Under the pieces are notes generated by a model. It had not been told where the DNA came from. It was given only the letters and a program-made list of their open reading frames with translations, and did no database searches. Positions 43,186-51,441 of a stretch of 64,000 nucleotides of DNA are shown here, piece by piece (within the stretch, counting starts at the first letter, position 1; every line of letters begins with the position of its first letter). Source of the DNA: Empedobacter falsenii (GTDB taxonomy: Bacteria; Bacteroidota; Bacteroidia; Flavobacteriales; Weeksellaceae). The stretch lies in assembly GCF_013488205.1 (NCBI RefSeq), contig NZ_CP040908.1:1093876-1157875 (forward strand), in the 5' to 3' direction. The position numbers and the translations under genes were made by a program.

Positions 43186-45348
43186 ATGAAAAAATTTTTA
43201 TTATCCACGCTTTTAGTGGTTATGCTTTTTCCTTTTAAAGTGAAAGCTGACGAAGGAATGTGGTTTTTGATGTTCATCGAGCGTCTGAATCACCGTGATA
43301 TGCAAAAACAAGGTTTACAATTAACTTCAGAAGAAATTTATAGTATCAACAATAACTCTTTAAAAGATGCTATTGTACAATTTGGTGGTGGATGTACTGC
43401 TGAAATGGTTTCTGGACAAGGTTTAGTTTTGACAAATCACCACTGTGGTTATGGTGCTATTGCTGAATTATCTGCTCCAGAACATGATTACTTAAAAGAT
43501 GGTTTTTGGGCGAAAGATAAAGCTGCTGAGTTAAAACCAAAAAGCTTAAAAGTACGTTTCTTCGTTCGTATGGATGATGTTTCTAAACGTATTTTAGGTG
43601 TTGTAAATGATAAAATGTCTGAGTTAGATCGTGAAAAAGCGATTAACCAAGAGATTGCAAAAATTGAAAAAGAGAACAGTGAAAACGGAAAATATGTTGT
43701 TTCTGTTCGTTCATTCTTCCAAGGAAATGAATATTACTATTTTGTTTACCAAGACTATGAGGATGTACGTTTAGTAGGAACACCTCCAAGTTCTATTGGA
43801 AAATATGGTGGAGATACAGATAACTGGGAATGGCCACGTCACACAGGAGATTTCTCTATGTTCCGCGTATATGGTGACAAAGATGGAAATCCTGCAGCTT
43901 ATTCTACAAGCAATGTTCCGTTGCAACCAAAACATCATTTACCAGTTTCTTTAAAAGGATATCAACCAAATGATTTCGCTATGATTTTAGGTTATCCAGG
44001 TCGTACAAATCGTTGGATGCCAGCGCAAGGTGTTGCTCAAAATGTAGAGTACGCTTATCCTGCATGGGTTGAAGCTTCTAAAGTGACAATGGATCAAATG
44101 AAAAAATATATGGAGCAAAATCAAAAAGTAAATATTGATTATGCTTCTAAATATGCTGGAGTTGCGAACTATTGGAAAAATCGTGATGGAATGATCGAAG
44201 CTTTAAAACTTCACGGAACTGTTGCGAAGAAAACAAAAGAAGAAGAAAAATTCAATAAATGGGCTCTAAAAGGAGCAAACAAAGCCGAATATGGTGATGT
44301 TGTTTCGAATTTGAATAATTATTATGCGAAAACAAATTTAGATGCTCGTCATAACAATTACATCAACATTTTATTGCGTTACTCAACTTTAGCAAGTGCG
44401 CCATATTCTATTGGAAAAGCATTAGAAAACTATGCAGCAGCGAATGATGCAAAACGTGATGAAATGCGTCCGAAAATTCAGAATGCAATCAATGCATATT
44501 ACGAAAAAATGTATTTACCTTTAGAAAAAGATTTATTGGCTGCTCAATTAAATCTTTATGCTTCTAAAGCGAGCGAAGCTGGTTTAGCGCCTTATGTTGC
44601 TGATTTAGCGAAGCAAAATAACAAGAACTTTACAGCTTATGTAAATGATGCTGTTGAAAGAAGTTTCTTCGCTGATCAAAAACAAGTTGAGAATTTCTTA
44701 ATTTCTCCAGATGTAGAAGTCTTGAAAAAAGATCCTTTATATGTTTTGTCAAATGCTTTAGTAGAAAGAGCTTCTAAGCAAACTGATGAACAAGCAAAAT
44801 TGAATGATGTTTATTCTAAAAACTTCCGTTTATTGGTAAAAGGTTTACGTGAGTCTAAAATCGGAAATATTTTATATCCAGATGCTAACTCTACGTTACG
44901 TTTAACTTACGGTTCTATTCAAAATTTACCAAAAAGTACAAATCCAAAACGTCAACCAGATGTTGCTTCTAACTATTTCACAACATTAGAAGGTACAGTT
45001 GCAAAACACATCGCAGGTGACGAAGAGTTCGAAAATCCACAACGTTTATTAGATTTAGCGAAAGCGAAAGATTATGGACAATATGGAGATAAAGATGGAT
45101 ATTTACACGTAAATTTCTTATCAAACAATGATATTACAGGAGGTAACTCTGGTTCTCCGGTAATGAATGGTAAAGGTGAATTAATCGGTATTGCATTCGA
45201 CGGAAACATTGAAGCAATGGCTGGTGACGTTATCTTTGATCCTAAATTACAACGTACGATTTCTGTAGATATTCGTTATGTTTTATGGGTTGTTGATAAA
45301 TTTGCTGGAGCAAAACACATCGTTGATGAAATGACAATTGTAAAATAA
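43186..45348 (+). CDS. S46-family dipeptidyl peptidase (DPP7-like)
   Basis: A 720-residue exported serine peptidase of the chymotrypsin fold (signal peptide KFLLSTLLVVMLFPFKVKA). The catalytic His is in LTNHHCGYGAI, the Asp in the N-terminal half, and the Ser in GGNSGSPVMNG. The S1-pocket residue after FD is Gly (AFDGN); in DPP11 this is Arg. That favours DPP7-type specificity for hydrophobic P1 residues over Asp/Glu. With the S9 and M13 enzymes it forms a peptide-degrading set. Single-gene unit ended by a strong hairpin. Confidence 0.92.
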   Translation: MKKFLLSTLLVVMLFPFKVKADEGMWFLMFIERLNHRDMQKQGLQLTSEEIYSINNNSLKDAIVQFGGGCTAEMVSGQGLVLTNHHCGYGAIAELSAPEHDYLKDGFWAKDKAAELKPKSLKVRFFVRMDDVSKRILGVVNDKMSELDREKAINQEIAKIEKENSENGKYVVSVRSFFQGNEYYYFVYQDYEDVRLVGTPPSSIGKYGGDTDNWEWPRHTGDFSMFRVYGDKDGNPAAYSTSNVPLQPKHHLPVSLKGYQPNDFAMILGYPGRTNRWMPAQGVAQNVEYAYPAWVEASKVTMDQMKKYMEQNQKVNIDYASKYAGVANYWKNRDGMIEALKLHGTVAKKTKEEEKFNKWALKGANKAEYGDVVSNLNNYYAKTNLDARHNNYINILLRYSTLASAPYSIGKALENYAAANDAKRDEMRPKIQNAINAYYEKMYLPLEKDLLAAQLNLYASKASEAGLAPYVADLAKQNNKNFTAYVNDAVERSFFADQKQVENFLISPDVEVLKKDPLYVLSNALVERASKQTDEQAKLNDVYSKNFRLLVKGLRESKIGNILYPDANSTLRLTYGSIQNLPKSTNPKRQPDVASNYFTTLEGTVAKHIAGDEEFENPQRLLDLAKAKDYGQYGDKDGYLHVNFLSNNDITGGNSGSPVMNGKGELIGIAFDGNIEAMAGDVIFDPKLQRTISVDIRYVLWVVDKFAGAKHIVDEMTIVK

Positions 45349-45368
45349 GATTTGAATCATAATAATTT

Positions 45369-45400
45369 TTAAGGCTTCCTATTTTGGAAGCCTTTTTTTG
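45369..45400 (+). terminator. Terminator of the S46 peptidase gene
   Basis: AAGGCTTCC and GGAAGCCTT pair around TATTTT with a seven-T tail. The tail doubles as the -33 element of the next promoter. Confidence 0.88.
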
Positions 45401-45428
45401 TAGAGAGAATCTAAACGAATTACCTTTG
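45397..45428 (+). promoter_or_regulatory. Promoter of the MBL-fold hydrolase gene
   Basis: TTTG at 45397-45400, a 20-base spacer and TACCTTTG at 45421-45428. The -33 TTTG is part of the preceding terminator's T tract. ATG follows 16 bases later. Confidence 0.65.
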
Positions 45429-45444
45429 TAAAAAATAAAAGTAA

Positions 45445-46176
45445 ATGAAAGTTATTCCTCTTTTAGAAGGTGTTTTTCATGTTGATGCAAAAAAAGAGTT
45501 TCATTATTTAGGTGATAATATTGATGTTAAAAATCCCGCTGACGGATATAATCTTATTGTTCGTCCATTTTTGATACAAATTGGAGATGAAAATATTTTG
45601 ATTGATTGTGGTTTCGGAACTGAAGTAGATTGTGAACCTATCATTCTAAAAAAATTACGCGAATATAATATTAATCCAAATCAAATTACGAAAGTATTGA
45701 TTTCGCATTTACATAAAGATCATATCAACGGAATTGGAAATTGGGTAGGGGATCAGTTTGTATGTAACTTTCCTGAAGCAAAAATTTATATTCAACAACG
45801 CGAGTATGATTATGCGGTTGTTCAAACAAATAATTCTTATAACTATGATCGTTTAGAAAAGTTGAAATCATTCAAAAATATTGTATGGATGAATGATGAT
45901 AGTGGAAATATAACGGATAATATCAAATTCGAAGTAACAGGAGGACACGTTCCGTTTCAACAAGTTTTTTGGATCAAAGAAAATGATGAAATTGTATTTT
46001 ATGGAGCTGACAATCTACCTCAATTAAATTATTTTAAATATCATGCTGCTTTCAAGAATGATGTAGATGGTGTAAAAGCGATGGAAGATCGTTTGCGGTG
46101 GGAAGTTGATGCGAAAACAGAACACTGGAAAATACTTTTCTATCACGGAAAAAGAACAGATATAAAACAATTTTAG
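45445..46176 (+). CDS. MBL-fold metallo-hydrolase
   Basis: A 243-residue cytoplasmic member of the metallo-beta-lactamase fold. It has the zinc motif ISHLHKDHINGIGN (HxHxDH), GGHVPFQQ, and FYGADNLPQ (bridging Asp region). It resembles the lactonase/YtnP-like group that includes quorum-quenching enzymes. It is not a beta-lactamase: no signal peptide, and the motif spacing is different. The substrate is unknown. Single gene with its own promoter and terminator. Confidence 0.85.
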   Translation: MKVIPLLEGVFHVDAKKEFHYLGDNIDVKNPADGYNLIVRPFLIQIGDENILIDCGFGTEVDCEPIILKKLREYNINPNQITKVLISHLHKDHINGIGNWVGDQFVCNFPEAKIYIQQREYDYAVVQTNNSYNYDRLEKLKSFKNIVWMNDDSGNITDNIKFEVTGGHVPFQQVFWIKENDEIVFYGADNLPQLNYFKYHAAFKNDVDGVKAMEDRLRWEVDAKTEHWKILFYHGKRTDIKQF

Positions 46177-46192
46177 AAATTATATTATAAAT

Positions 46193-46222
46193 GAAAAGCT
46201 TTGTATTTGCAAGGTTTTTTGT
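46193..46222 (+). terminator. Terminator of the MBL-fold gene
   Basis: AAAAGCTTTG pairs with CAAGGTTTTT (two wobbles) around TATTTG, followed by more T. Confidence 0.65.
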
Positions 46223-46377
46223 ATTTGAATTATATTTCAGTTTAACTTCGAGTACCTTTGTTGATTTTAAAATTAATTGACATAAACTATGCTAAAACTC
46301 TTAAAAAGATATTAACGTTTTATGATTTGTTTTTTATGGATTTAATAAAAACGTTTATTGAAAATACATTTTATATA

Positions 46378-46406
46378 AAAAATCCCCAACATGTGTTGAG
46401 GATTTC
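46378..46406 (-). terminator. Terminator of the porin-MHS-DUF6814 operon
   Basis: AATCC-CAACA pairs with TGTTG-GGATT around TG (one wobble pair in the stem); T-rich on the minus strand. A near copy of the hairpin at 13383. Confidence 0.8.
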
Positions 46407-46418
46407 GTGTGTAGTTTT

Positions 46419-46646
46419 TTACATTTTTTCTTCGCTATATTCGCCGAGTAAAGCATAATATCCAAAAAGTGCCATTCCAATAACTATAATTGGTGTAAGG
46501 ACAAATAGAATAATAATTCCGAATACTAAATCATCTTGCGAACCTGATGATAATTTTGGAATTCCAAATTCCATGATACAAAAGTAGGCTAAAACAAGTG
46601 ATAATGCGATCCAAACGATTCCTAATATTTTTTTAATTGTTTCCAT
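46419..46646 (-). CDS. Small membrane protein (DUF6814-like)
   Basis: A 75-residue protein with two transmembrane helices (about 7-28 and 42-66) and a C-terminal FGYYALLGEYSEE. I recognise this as DUF6814, short proteins repeatedly encoded next to MHS-family transporters in Bacteroidota. It follows the transporter gene by 14 bases and probably acts with it as an accessory subunit. That role is inferred from gene order. Confidence 0.7.
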   Translation of the reverse strand: METIKKILGIVWIALSLVLAYFCIMEFGIPKLSSGSQDDLVFGIIILFVLTPIIVIGMALFGYYALLGEYSEEKM

Positions 46647-46660
46647 TTCTAATTAGTTTT

Positions 46661-48193
46661 TTAGTTAACATTTCTGTCTTTATTACTGATATAAATTGCT
46701 CCGATGATAAAACAAACAGCCGCAATTCCAATAGGATACCAAAGACCCTCTAAGTAAAACTGTGGATCTCCGTTGTTTTTGGCATTTGTTACCAAATAAG
46801 TAGAAACAGCAGGTAAAAGACCTCCAAAAATTCCGTTTCCTACGTGGTAAGGCAAAGACATCGATGTATATCTAATTTTAACAGGGAACATTTCTACTAA
46901 GAACGCAGCAATTGGACCATAAACCATTGTGATAAAAATAATTTGAATCCAAATTAATCCAACTAATTTCCATTTATCACCACTATTAATATGTGTCGAT
47001 TTTTTTACAATTTCACTTACTTTTCCATCTACAATTTTTGCTTGACCATTTTCTAAATGAAGCGTTGTAACTTGTTTATAAGTCGTGCCATCTGTAAATG
47101 ATTTTTGAATTGTATAAATAGAATCAGATTTTTCGTCAACATTTTTGATTTCAGCTTTTTCAATTGTTTGTGCTGCAATTACTTCTTTATTTTCAAGATT
47201 TGTTGTTTGATACATTGATTCGTAAATTGGTCGATACGAGAATACAGCGACAATCATTCCGATTAACATCACCCATTTTCGACCAACTTTATCACTCAGC
47301 CATCCAAAGAACACAAAGAAAGGTGTACCAAATAATAAAGCAATTCCTAACAAAGAATCTACTTGATCAGATTCTACATTCATCACCGTTTTCATGTAAC
47401 TCATCGAGTAAAACTGACCTGTATACCACACAACTCCTTGTCCCATCACAGCTCCAAAAAGTGCTAATAAAACGAATTTCATATTGTAACGATTCCCGAA
47501 AGATTCTTTCAAAGGATTTTTAGAAGTTGTTCCTTCATCTTTTGCTTTTTTGAAAGCTGGCGATTCGTCCATATTTTTACGAATCAAATATGAAACGTAA
47601 ACCATTAAGATTGATAAGATAAATGGAACTCGCCATCCCCAAAGGTCAAACTGCTCTTCTGATAATAATGTTTTCGTTAATAAAATAACCAATAACGAAA
47701 CAAATAAACCAACTGTTGCAGTGGTTTGTATCCAAGAAGTCCAATATCCTCTTTCTCCGTCTGGTGCGTGTTCTGCTACGTATGTTGCAGCACCTCCATA
47801 TTCGCCTCCAAGTGCTAAACCTTGTAATAAACGTAAGATTAATACTAATAAAGGTGCGATAAAACCAATTGATTCGTAAGATGGAATACATCCTATTAAA
47901 AAAGTTGCTCCTCCCATTAATACTAAAGTTGCCATAAATGTATATTTACGACCAATAATATCTCCTAATCGACCAAAGAATAACGCGCCAAATGGACGTA
48001 CAACAAATCCAGCAGCAAATGTTGCTAATGTTGATAAAAAGGCAGCTGTAGGATTGTCAGCAGGGAAAAATTTAGTAGAAATTACAACAGCTAAACTTCC
48101 AAAAATAAAGAAGTCATACCATTCAATTAGCGTTCCCATCGAGGAAGCACCAATCACTTTCCAGATTGTTTTTTTGTTAGCAGTTTCGCTCAT
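46661..48193 (-). CDS. MFS transporter, metabolite:H+ symporter (MHS) family
   Basis: A 510-residue inner-membrane symporter of the ProP/KgtP type. Visible are GTLIEWYDFFIFGSLA in helix 1, GRLGDIIGRK (MFS signature) and the helix-5 motif GGEYGGAATYVAEHAP. Between two C-half helices there is an extra soluble segment of about 80 residues (roughly 328-408, starting after RPIYESMYQ and containing QKSFTDGTTYKQVTTLHLEN), which should face the periplasm. MHS members import organic acids or osmolytes. It lies 37 bases downstream of the porin, so the operon probably carries one solute across both membranes. Confidence 0.9.
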   Translation of the reverse strand: MSETANKKTIWKVIGASSMGTLIEWYDFFIFGSLAVVISTKFFPADNPTAAFLSTLATFAAGFVVRPFGALFFGRLGDIIGRKYTFMATLVLMGGATFLIGCIPSYESIGFIAPLLVLILRLLQGLALGGEYGGAATYVAEHAPDGERGYWTSWIQTTATVGLFVSLLVILLTKTLLSEEQFDLWGWRVPFILSILMVYVSYLIRKNMDESPAFKKAKDEGTTSKNPLKESFGNRYNMKFVLLALFGAVMGQGVVWYTGQFYSMSYMKTVMNVESDQVDSLLGIALLFGTPFFVFFGWLSDKVGRKWVMLIGMIVAVFSYRPIYESMYQTTNLENKEVIAAQTIEKAEIKNVDEKSDSIYTIQKSFTDGTTYKQVTTLHLENGQAKIVDGKVSEIVKKSTHINSGDKWKLVGLIWIQIIFITMVYGPIAAFLVEMFPVKIRYTSMSLPYHVGNGIFGGLLPAVSTYLVTNAKNNGDPQFYLEGLWYPIGIAAVCFIIGAIYISNKDRNVN

Positions 48194-48230
48194 AAATAAT
48201 GTGTTTTTGTGTTAATTCTTGTGTGTTTTT

Positions 48231-49463
48231 TTATAATAATATCATTGCTTGTATTGTTATCATGTCGTCCATGTGTTTTGGTTGATCGAAAGATTTTTGA
48301 TATTCTACAGAAATTTTAGCATTCTGACCATCAATGTACCAGTTTCCACCTAATTTTAATTCGTTTGCAGGCTTTACTAGACCTTTGAAATCTCTGTAAG
48401 AATATCCTACATACGGCTGAATTCTATTACGGAATTTTCCTTCTCCTTCTTTGATGTTTTTAGGCAATAAATACCCGACATGTCCAGAAAACTGATTTCC
48501 ATCTCCTACAACATTTCCTTGTACATAATTTTCGCCCATGTCCGAATTTTGATATTTCGCATAAGCTGTTATCGAAGAAGATTTTCCGATTGGCGCATCA
48601 TAAAAAGCATCAACAGCAAGATGAGTTACATTTTCTCCAACCAAATTATCATTTTCTTTTTTGACAATTGCATTACTTTGATTGAAAAATCCTGCTCCGA
48701 TGTTAAATACTTTTTTAGTTCCTAAATAGGTTCCAACGCGATAAGGTAAAGCATTTGATTCTTGATCTAAAAATTGATAATCAAAATATCCTGAAACCGC
48801 ATATTTTCCTTCTCCAAGTATCGCTTTTCCTAAATACTTTTCTTGTCCGTTTTCTAAAACTGTCGAAGAGTTTCCATCTAAAGTATTAGTAATAGCATCA
48901 CTTAATGCTAAACGATAATTCAGTTTTCCAATTCGCCCTTTTGCAAACATTCCCAAATGATTTGAAAATTGATCAGACAAACCAAGTGTTGACCAGTCAG
49001 CTCTGTTATTATCTAAGGTCAACATATTGATAGAACCTTGACCATTTCCACGAGAAATTCCACCAAAATTGTGAACTCCAGCACCAATTGCTAAATTGTT
49101 TGTTACCTTATATTGTAAAAACATTTCATGCAAGAAAAACGATACATCTGTACTTTTTCCCATCGGAGAAAGATTATTATCATAGATTCCATTTGCACCA
49201 AAATGTGTTAAAATCATAAATCGATCATTGATTTGTGAATAAGCAAGAACGCGCGCTCGTTTGATAGAAAATCCATCATTGGCGTGTTTTCCTTCGTAAT
49301 CCTGAAACCAAGTTTGTCCCCAAAGAATAAATCGGACATATTTACTTCCTTCTGGATTTAATTTAACGACCAAACCGCCGTCATATTCAGAAGCATATTG
49401 AGCCTTCAATTCCGTGGCTCCAAAAATGGATAGTAGAGCAATTGCGACAAAAATTTTTTTCAT
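48231..49463 (-). CDS. Outer-membrane porin
   Basis: A 410-residue outer-membrane barrel with signal peptide (MKKIFVAIALLSIFGATELKA). It resembles porins of the OprP/O type in Bacteroidota: VKLNPEGSKYVRFILWGQTWFQ near the N-terminus, SIKRARVLAYSQINDRFMIL, and a C-terminal strand ending in MDDMITIQAMILL. It is the first gene of the operon with the MHS transporter and DUF6814 protein, so it likely admits the same substrate. Confidence 0.82.
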   Translation of the reverse strand: MKKIFVAIALLSIFGATELKAQYASEYDGGLVVKLNPEGSKYVRFILWGQTWFQDYEGKHANDGFSIKRARVLAYSQINDRFMILTHFGANGIYDNNLSPMGKSTDVSFFLHEMFLQYKVTNNLAIGAGVHNFGGISRGNGQGSINMLTLDNNRADWSTLGLSDQFSNHLGMFAKGRIGKLNYRLALSDAITNTLDGNSSTVLENGQEKYLGKAILGEGKYAVSGYFDYQFLDQESNALPYRVGTYLGTKKVFNIGAGFFNQSNAIVKKENDNLVGENVTHLAVDAFYDAPIGKSSSITAYAKYQNSDMGENYVQGNVVGDGNQFSGHVGYLLPKNIKEGEGKFRNRIQPYVGYSYRDFKGLVKPANELKLGGNWYIDGQNAKISVEYQKSFDQPKHMDDMITIQAMILL

Positions 49464-49892
49464 TTTTTAATAAATGGTGTTAGTTGTACATTATTTGTGA
49501 TTTTGTATTGACTTAATTAATAGACTTAAGTTTATCTAAAATAATGTATTGAATAATAATAATGCTTTTTTTGATAAAGAATTTCTTTTTTATTTTATTA
49601 GTGTAAATAATACGCTAATATTTTTTTTAATTTCTTAAAAAAATGTCAAGAAAAGTTTTAAGTTGATAATCTGAGTTGGATTTATTTCAGAAAATTTATC
49701 AAAAAAAGATGCAATAATAATCTTATTATTTATTAAATCAAGAAATAATTATTGACTAATTGATAAAATATAGAAGTAATTTATTCTAAAATGTTATGAT
49801 TTAGTAAAATATAATCTGAAATTATTTATTCTGATTAGAATAGTATAAGTAGAAAGCATAAAAAAGGTTTCGATTTTATTCGAAACCTTTTT
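49464..49892. other. AT-rich intergenic region upstream of the porin
   Basis: A 429-base gap. Apart from the terminator at 49859-49895 that serves the pentapeptide gene, it contains no ORF or convincing structure. A long region this AT-rich directly upstream of the porin start could hold regulator sites, but I see no clear inverted repeat. Confidence 0.5.
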
Positions 49893-49895
49893 TTA
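49859..49895 (-). terminator. Terminator of the VOC-pentapeptide operon
   Basis: AAAAAGGTTTCGA and TCGAAACCTTTTT pair perfectly around TTTTAT. It overlaps the end of the pentapeptide gene. Confidence 0.88.
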
Positions 49896-50459
49896 ATTTA
49901 TTGTAATTCTAAGATAATCTAATAATCCAACACAATTTTCTTTGGAAAACTGCGCGCCTTTCAATTGATTATCATTCGGATTTATCGTGAAATTATAAGC
50001 CGTTTTGAAGTTGGCTTGCTTTAAATTGGTCTGATAGAAAATGGTGTGAGCCAAATTACAATTCATAAAATAAGCTTGACTAAGATCTGCGAAAGAAAAT
50101 TCTACATTTTGTAAAGAACAATTGCTAAACTTTGTCTTTTTTAGCGGTAATTCATAAAAAGATGAGTCGTTTAACGTACAATTTTCAAATGAAATGCTTA
50201 ACCCAAATTTGTTCGAATTTTCGAGATTAAAACCTATCATTTTACAATTCATAAACTCAACTTGCTGAAAGCTTGTGTTTTCTAAAGTTACATTACTCAA
50301 ATTACATTCGATAAATTGACATTGAATAAATTTGATATCGCTTAAATCTAATCCATTCAAATCACAATTTATAAACTCGCAATTCTCGTATTCACCAGAT
50401 ATATTTTGATTTTCTGAGAAATTAATTTGTTCAAATTTTTCTTCGAAATGATAATCCAT
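49893..50459 (-). CDS. Pentapeptide-repeat protein
   Basis: A 188-residue protein built of A(D/N)LXX-type five-residue repeats (FINCDLNGLDLSDIKFIQCQ; ADLSQAYFMNCNL), which fold as a right-handed quadrilateral beta-helix. The C-terminus, ENCVGLLDYLRI, is like that in Qnr/MfpA-type proteins, DNA mimics that protect gyrase from quinolones. It lacks an obvious loop insertion, so quinolone protection is only a possibility. It is the third gene of an operon after a VOC protein and a small membrane protein. Confidence 0.88.
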   Translation of the reverse strand: MDYHFEEKFEQINFSENQNISGEYENCEFINCDLNGLDLSDIKFIQCQFIECNLSNVTLENTSFQQVEFMNCKMIGFNLENSNKFGLSISFENCTLNDSSFYELPLKKTKFSNCSLQNVEFSFADLSQAYFMNCNLAHTIFYQTNLKQANFKTAYNFTINPNDNQLKGAQFSKENCVGLLDYLRITIN

Positions 50460-50462
50460 AAG

Positions 50463-50711
50463 TTATTTTTTTACGATTAAGTTTCTTAAGGCTAACCAGA
50501 AAATCATCACAATCATGTCAATATAAATAGTAACTTTTAGTTGATCGATTTGCGAACAAAGATTTTTTCCTGTTACAGTAGAAATACAAGTGTCAACTCC
50601 GTCGGTTTCATATTTTATACTAACCATAGTGTTAATAATCATGTAAAAAACAATTGGAATAATAAGAATAATTATCGCTAAAATAATGTTGTAATATCGT
50701 TTTGAGATCAT
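50463..50711 (-). CDS. Small membrane protein, 82 aa
   Basis: The ATG at 50711 gives an 82-residue protein with two hydrophobic helices (about 8-30 and 60-78). Two cysteines (VDTCIS, GKNLCS) flank the loop between them and could form a disulfide in the periplasm. A longer frame reaching to 50801 runs inside the VOC gene and is rejected. It sits 2 bases after the VOC stop codon and 3 before the pentapeptide start, so all three genes are translated together. No family recognised. Confidence 0.65.
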   Translation of the reverse strand: MISKRYYNIILAIIILIIPIVFYMIINTMVSIKYETDGVDTCISTVTGKNLCSQIDQLKVTIYIDMIVMIFWLALRNLIVKK

Positions 50712-50713
50712 AA

Positions 50714-51088
50714 TTAATCTTCGAATGTAACTTCTATTTCTTGTCCAAATTGTAAGATATAACCATTGTTGTCGTAGATTGCAAACTCGCGCATATCCCA
50801 TTCAAAGGTCTCAATTTCATATACAACTTCGCAATCATCTTTTACTTGATTCCACAACTCGTCTACGTTGTCTACAACAAAATAAAAAGAACCTGTGAAA
50901 TTAGCTCGTTCAAAATCTGCTCCTTCATTTGGATAAGCCAACATAATTTCTACATCGTCTTTTTGCAAGCAAGCCCAAATCCAATCTTCATTTTGATCAG
51001 CAATCTTAAATCCTAATTTTTTATAGAATTTTGTTGTTTTTTGTAAATCTTTCGTCCAAATAATTGGGCGCAAACTTTTAAAAGCCAT
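50714..51088 (-). CDS. VOC-superfamily protein (glyoxalase/bleomycin-resistance type)
   Basis: A 124-residue protein with two betaalphabetabetabeta modules: LRPIIWTKDLQKTTKFYKKL at the N-terminus and MREFAIYDNNGYILQFGQEI at the C-terminus, the usual place of the metal-binding Glu. VOC members include glyoxalases, dioxygenases and antibiotic-sequestering proteins. The specific role is unknown. It is the first gene of the three-gene operon. Confidence 0.87.
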   Translation of the reverse strand: MAFKSLRPIIWTKDLQKTTKFYKKLGFKIADQNEDWIWACLQKDDVEIMLAYPNEGADFERANFTGSFYFVVDNVDELWNQVKDDCEVVYEIETFEWDMREFAIYDNNGYILQFGQEIEVTFED

Positions 51089-51204
51089 GTTATATTATTT
51101 TGGATAAAATTACTTCAATTTTTCTTAACTCTCAATTCCATTTTTAATGATAATTATGCTATTTATTAACCCGTAGTGTATTTTGATAATTTTATTAAGA
51201 AAAC

Positions 51205-51327
51205 CGTCAATTCGAGTGAAATTCATTTAGAATTTTGTATCGAGAATAAGGTTTTAGTAGATAAAATTCATCTTAATTCTCGATACAATTTTTAGAAATA
51301 ATTTTCTAAAAATCACTCGAACTGACG
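51205..51327. repeat. Nested inverted repeat, REP-like
   Basis: The outer arms CGTCAATTCGAGTGA (51205-51219) and TCACTCGAACTGACG (51313-51327) are inverted with one mismatch. The inner arms TTGTATCGAGAAT (51235-51247) and ATTCTCGATACAA (51276-51288) are perfect. The whole could fold as a long imperfect hairpin. Repeats of this look occur between genes in Flavobacteriaceae. A single-arm relic lies at 994-1011. Confidence 0.75.
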
Positions 51328-51392
51328 AATTTTAATTCAAAGTACACAAGAGGTTATATTGTTAATATTATTTTACCGAAAGTTTATTCCAT

Positions 51393-51422
51393 AAAAAAAC
51401 TCCTAACAAGTAGGAGTTTCAT
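51393..51422 (-). terminator. Terminator of the amidase gene
   Basis: AAACTCCTA and TAGGAGTTT pair around ACAAG; T-rich on the minus strand. Confidence 0.85.
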
Positions 51423-51441
51423 TCAATAAATCAAAACTGAT

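Larger units (their letters stand above)
51089..51441. other. Intergenic region with a palindromic repeat
   Basis: A 353-base gap between the VOC gene start and the end of the amidase gene, both on the minus strand. It holds the large inverted repeat at 51205-51327 and the terminator at 51393-51421, and no ORF. Confidence 0.6.

Noticed and set aside
46258-46458. 66-aa plus-strand ORF
   Set aside because: Antisense to the DUF6814 gene end and its terminator, with low-complexity composition.
50712-50801. 30-residue N-terminal extension of the small membrane protein
   Set aside because: It lies in another frame of the VOC gene; the ATG at 50711 follows the VOC stop.
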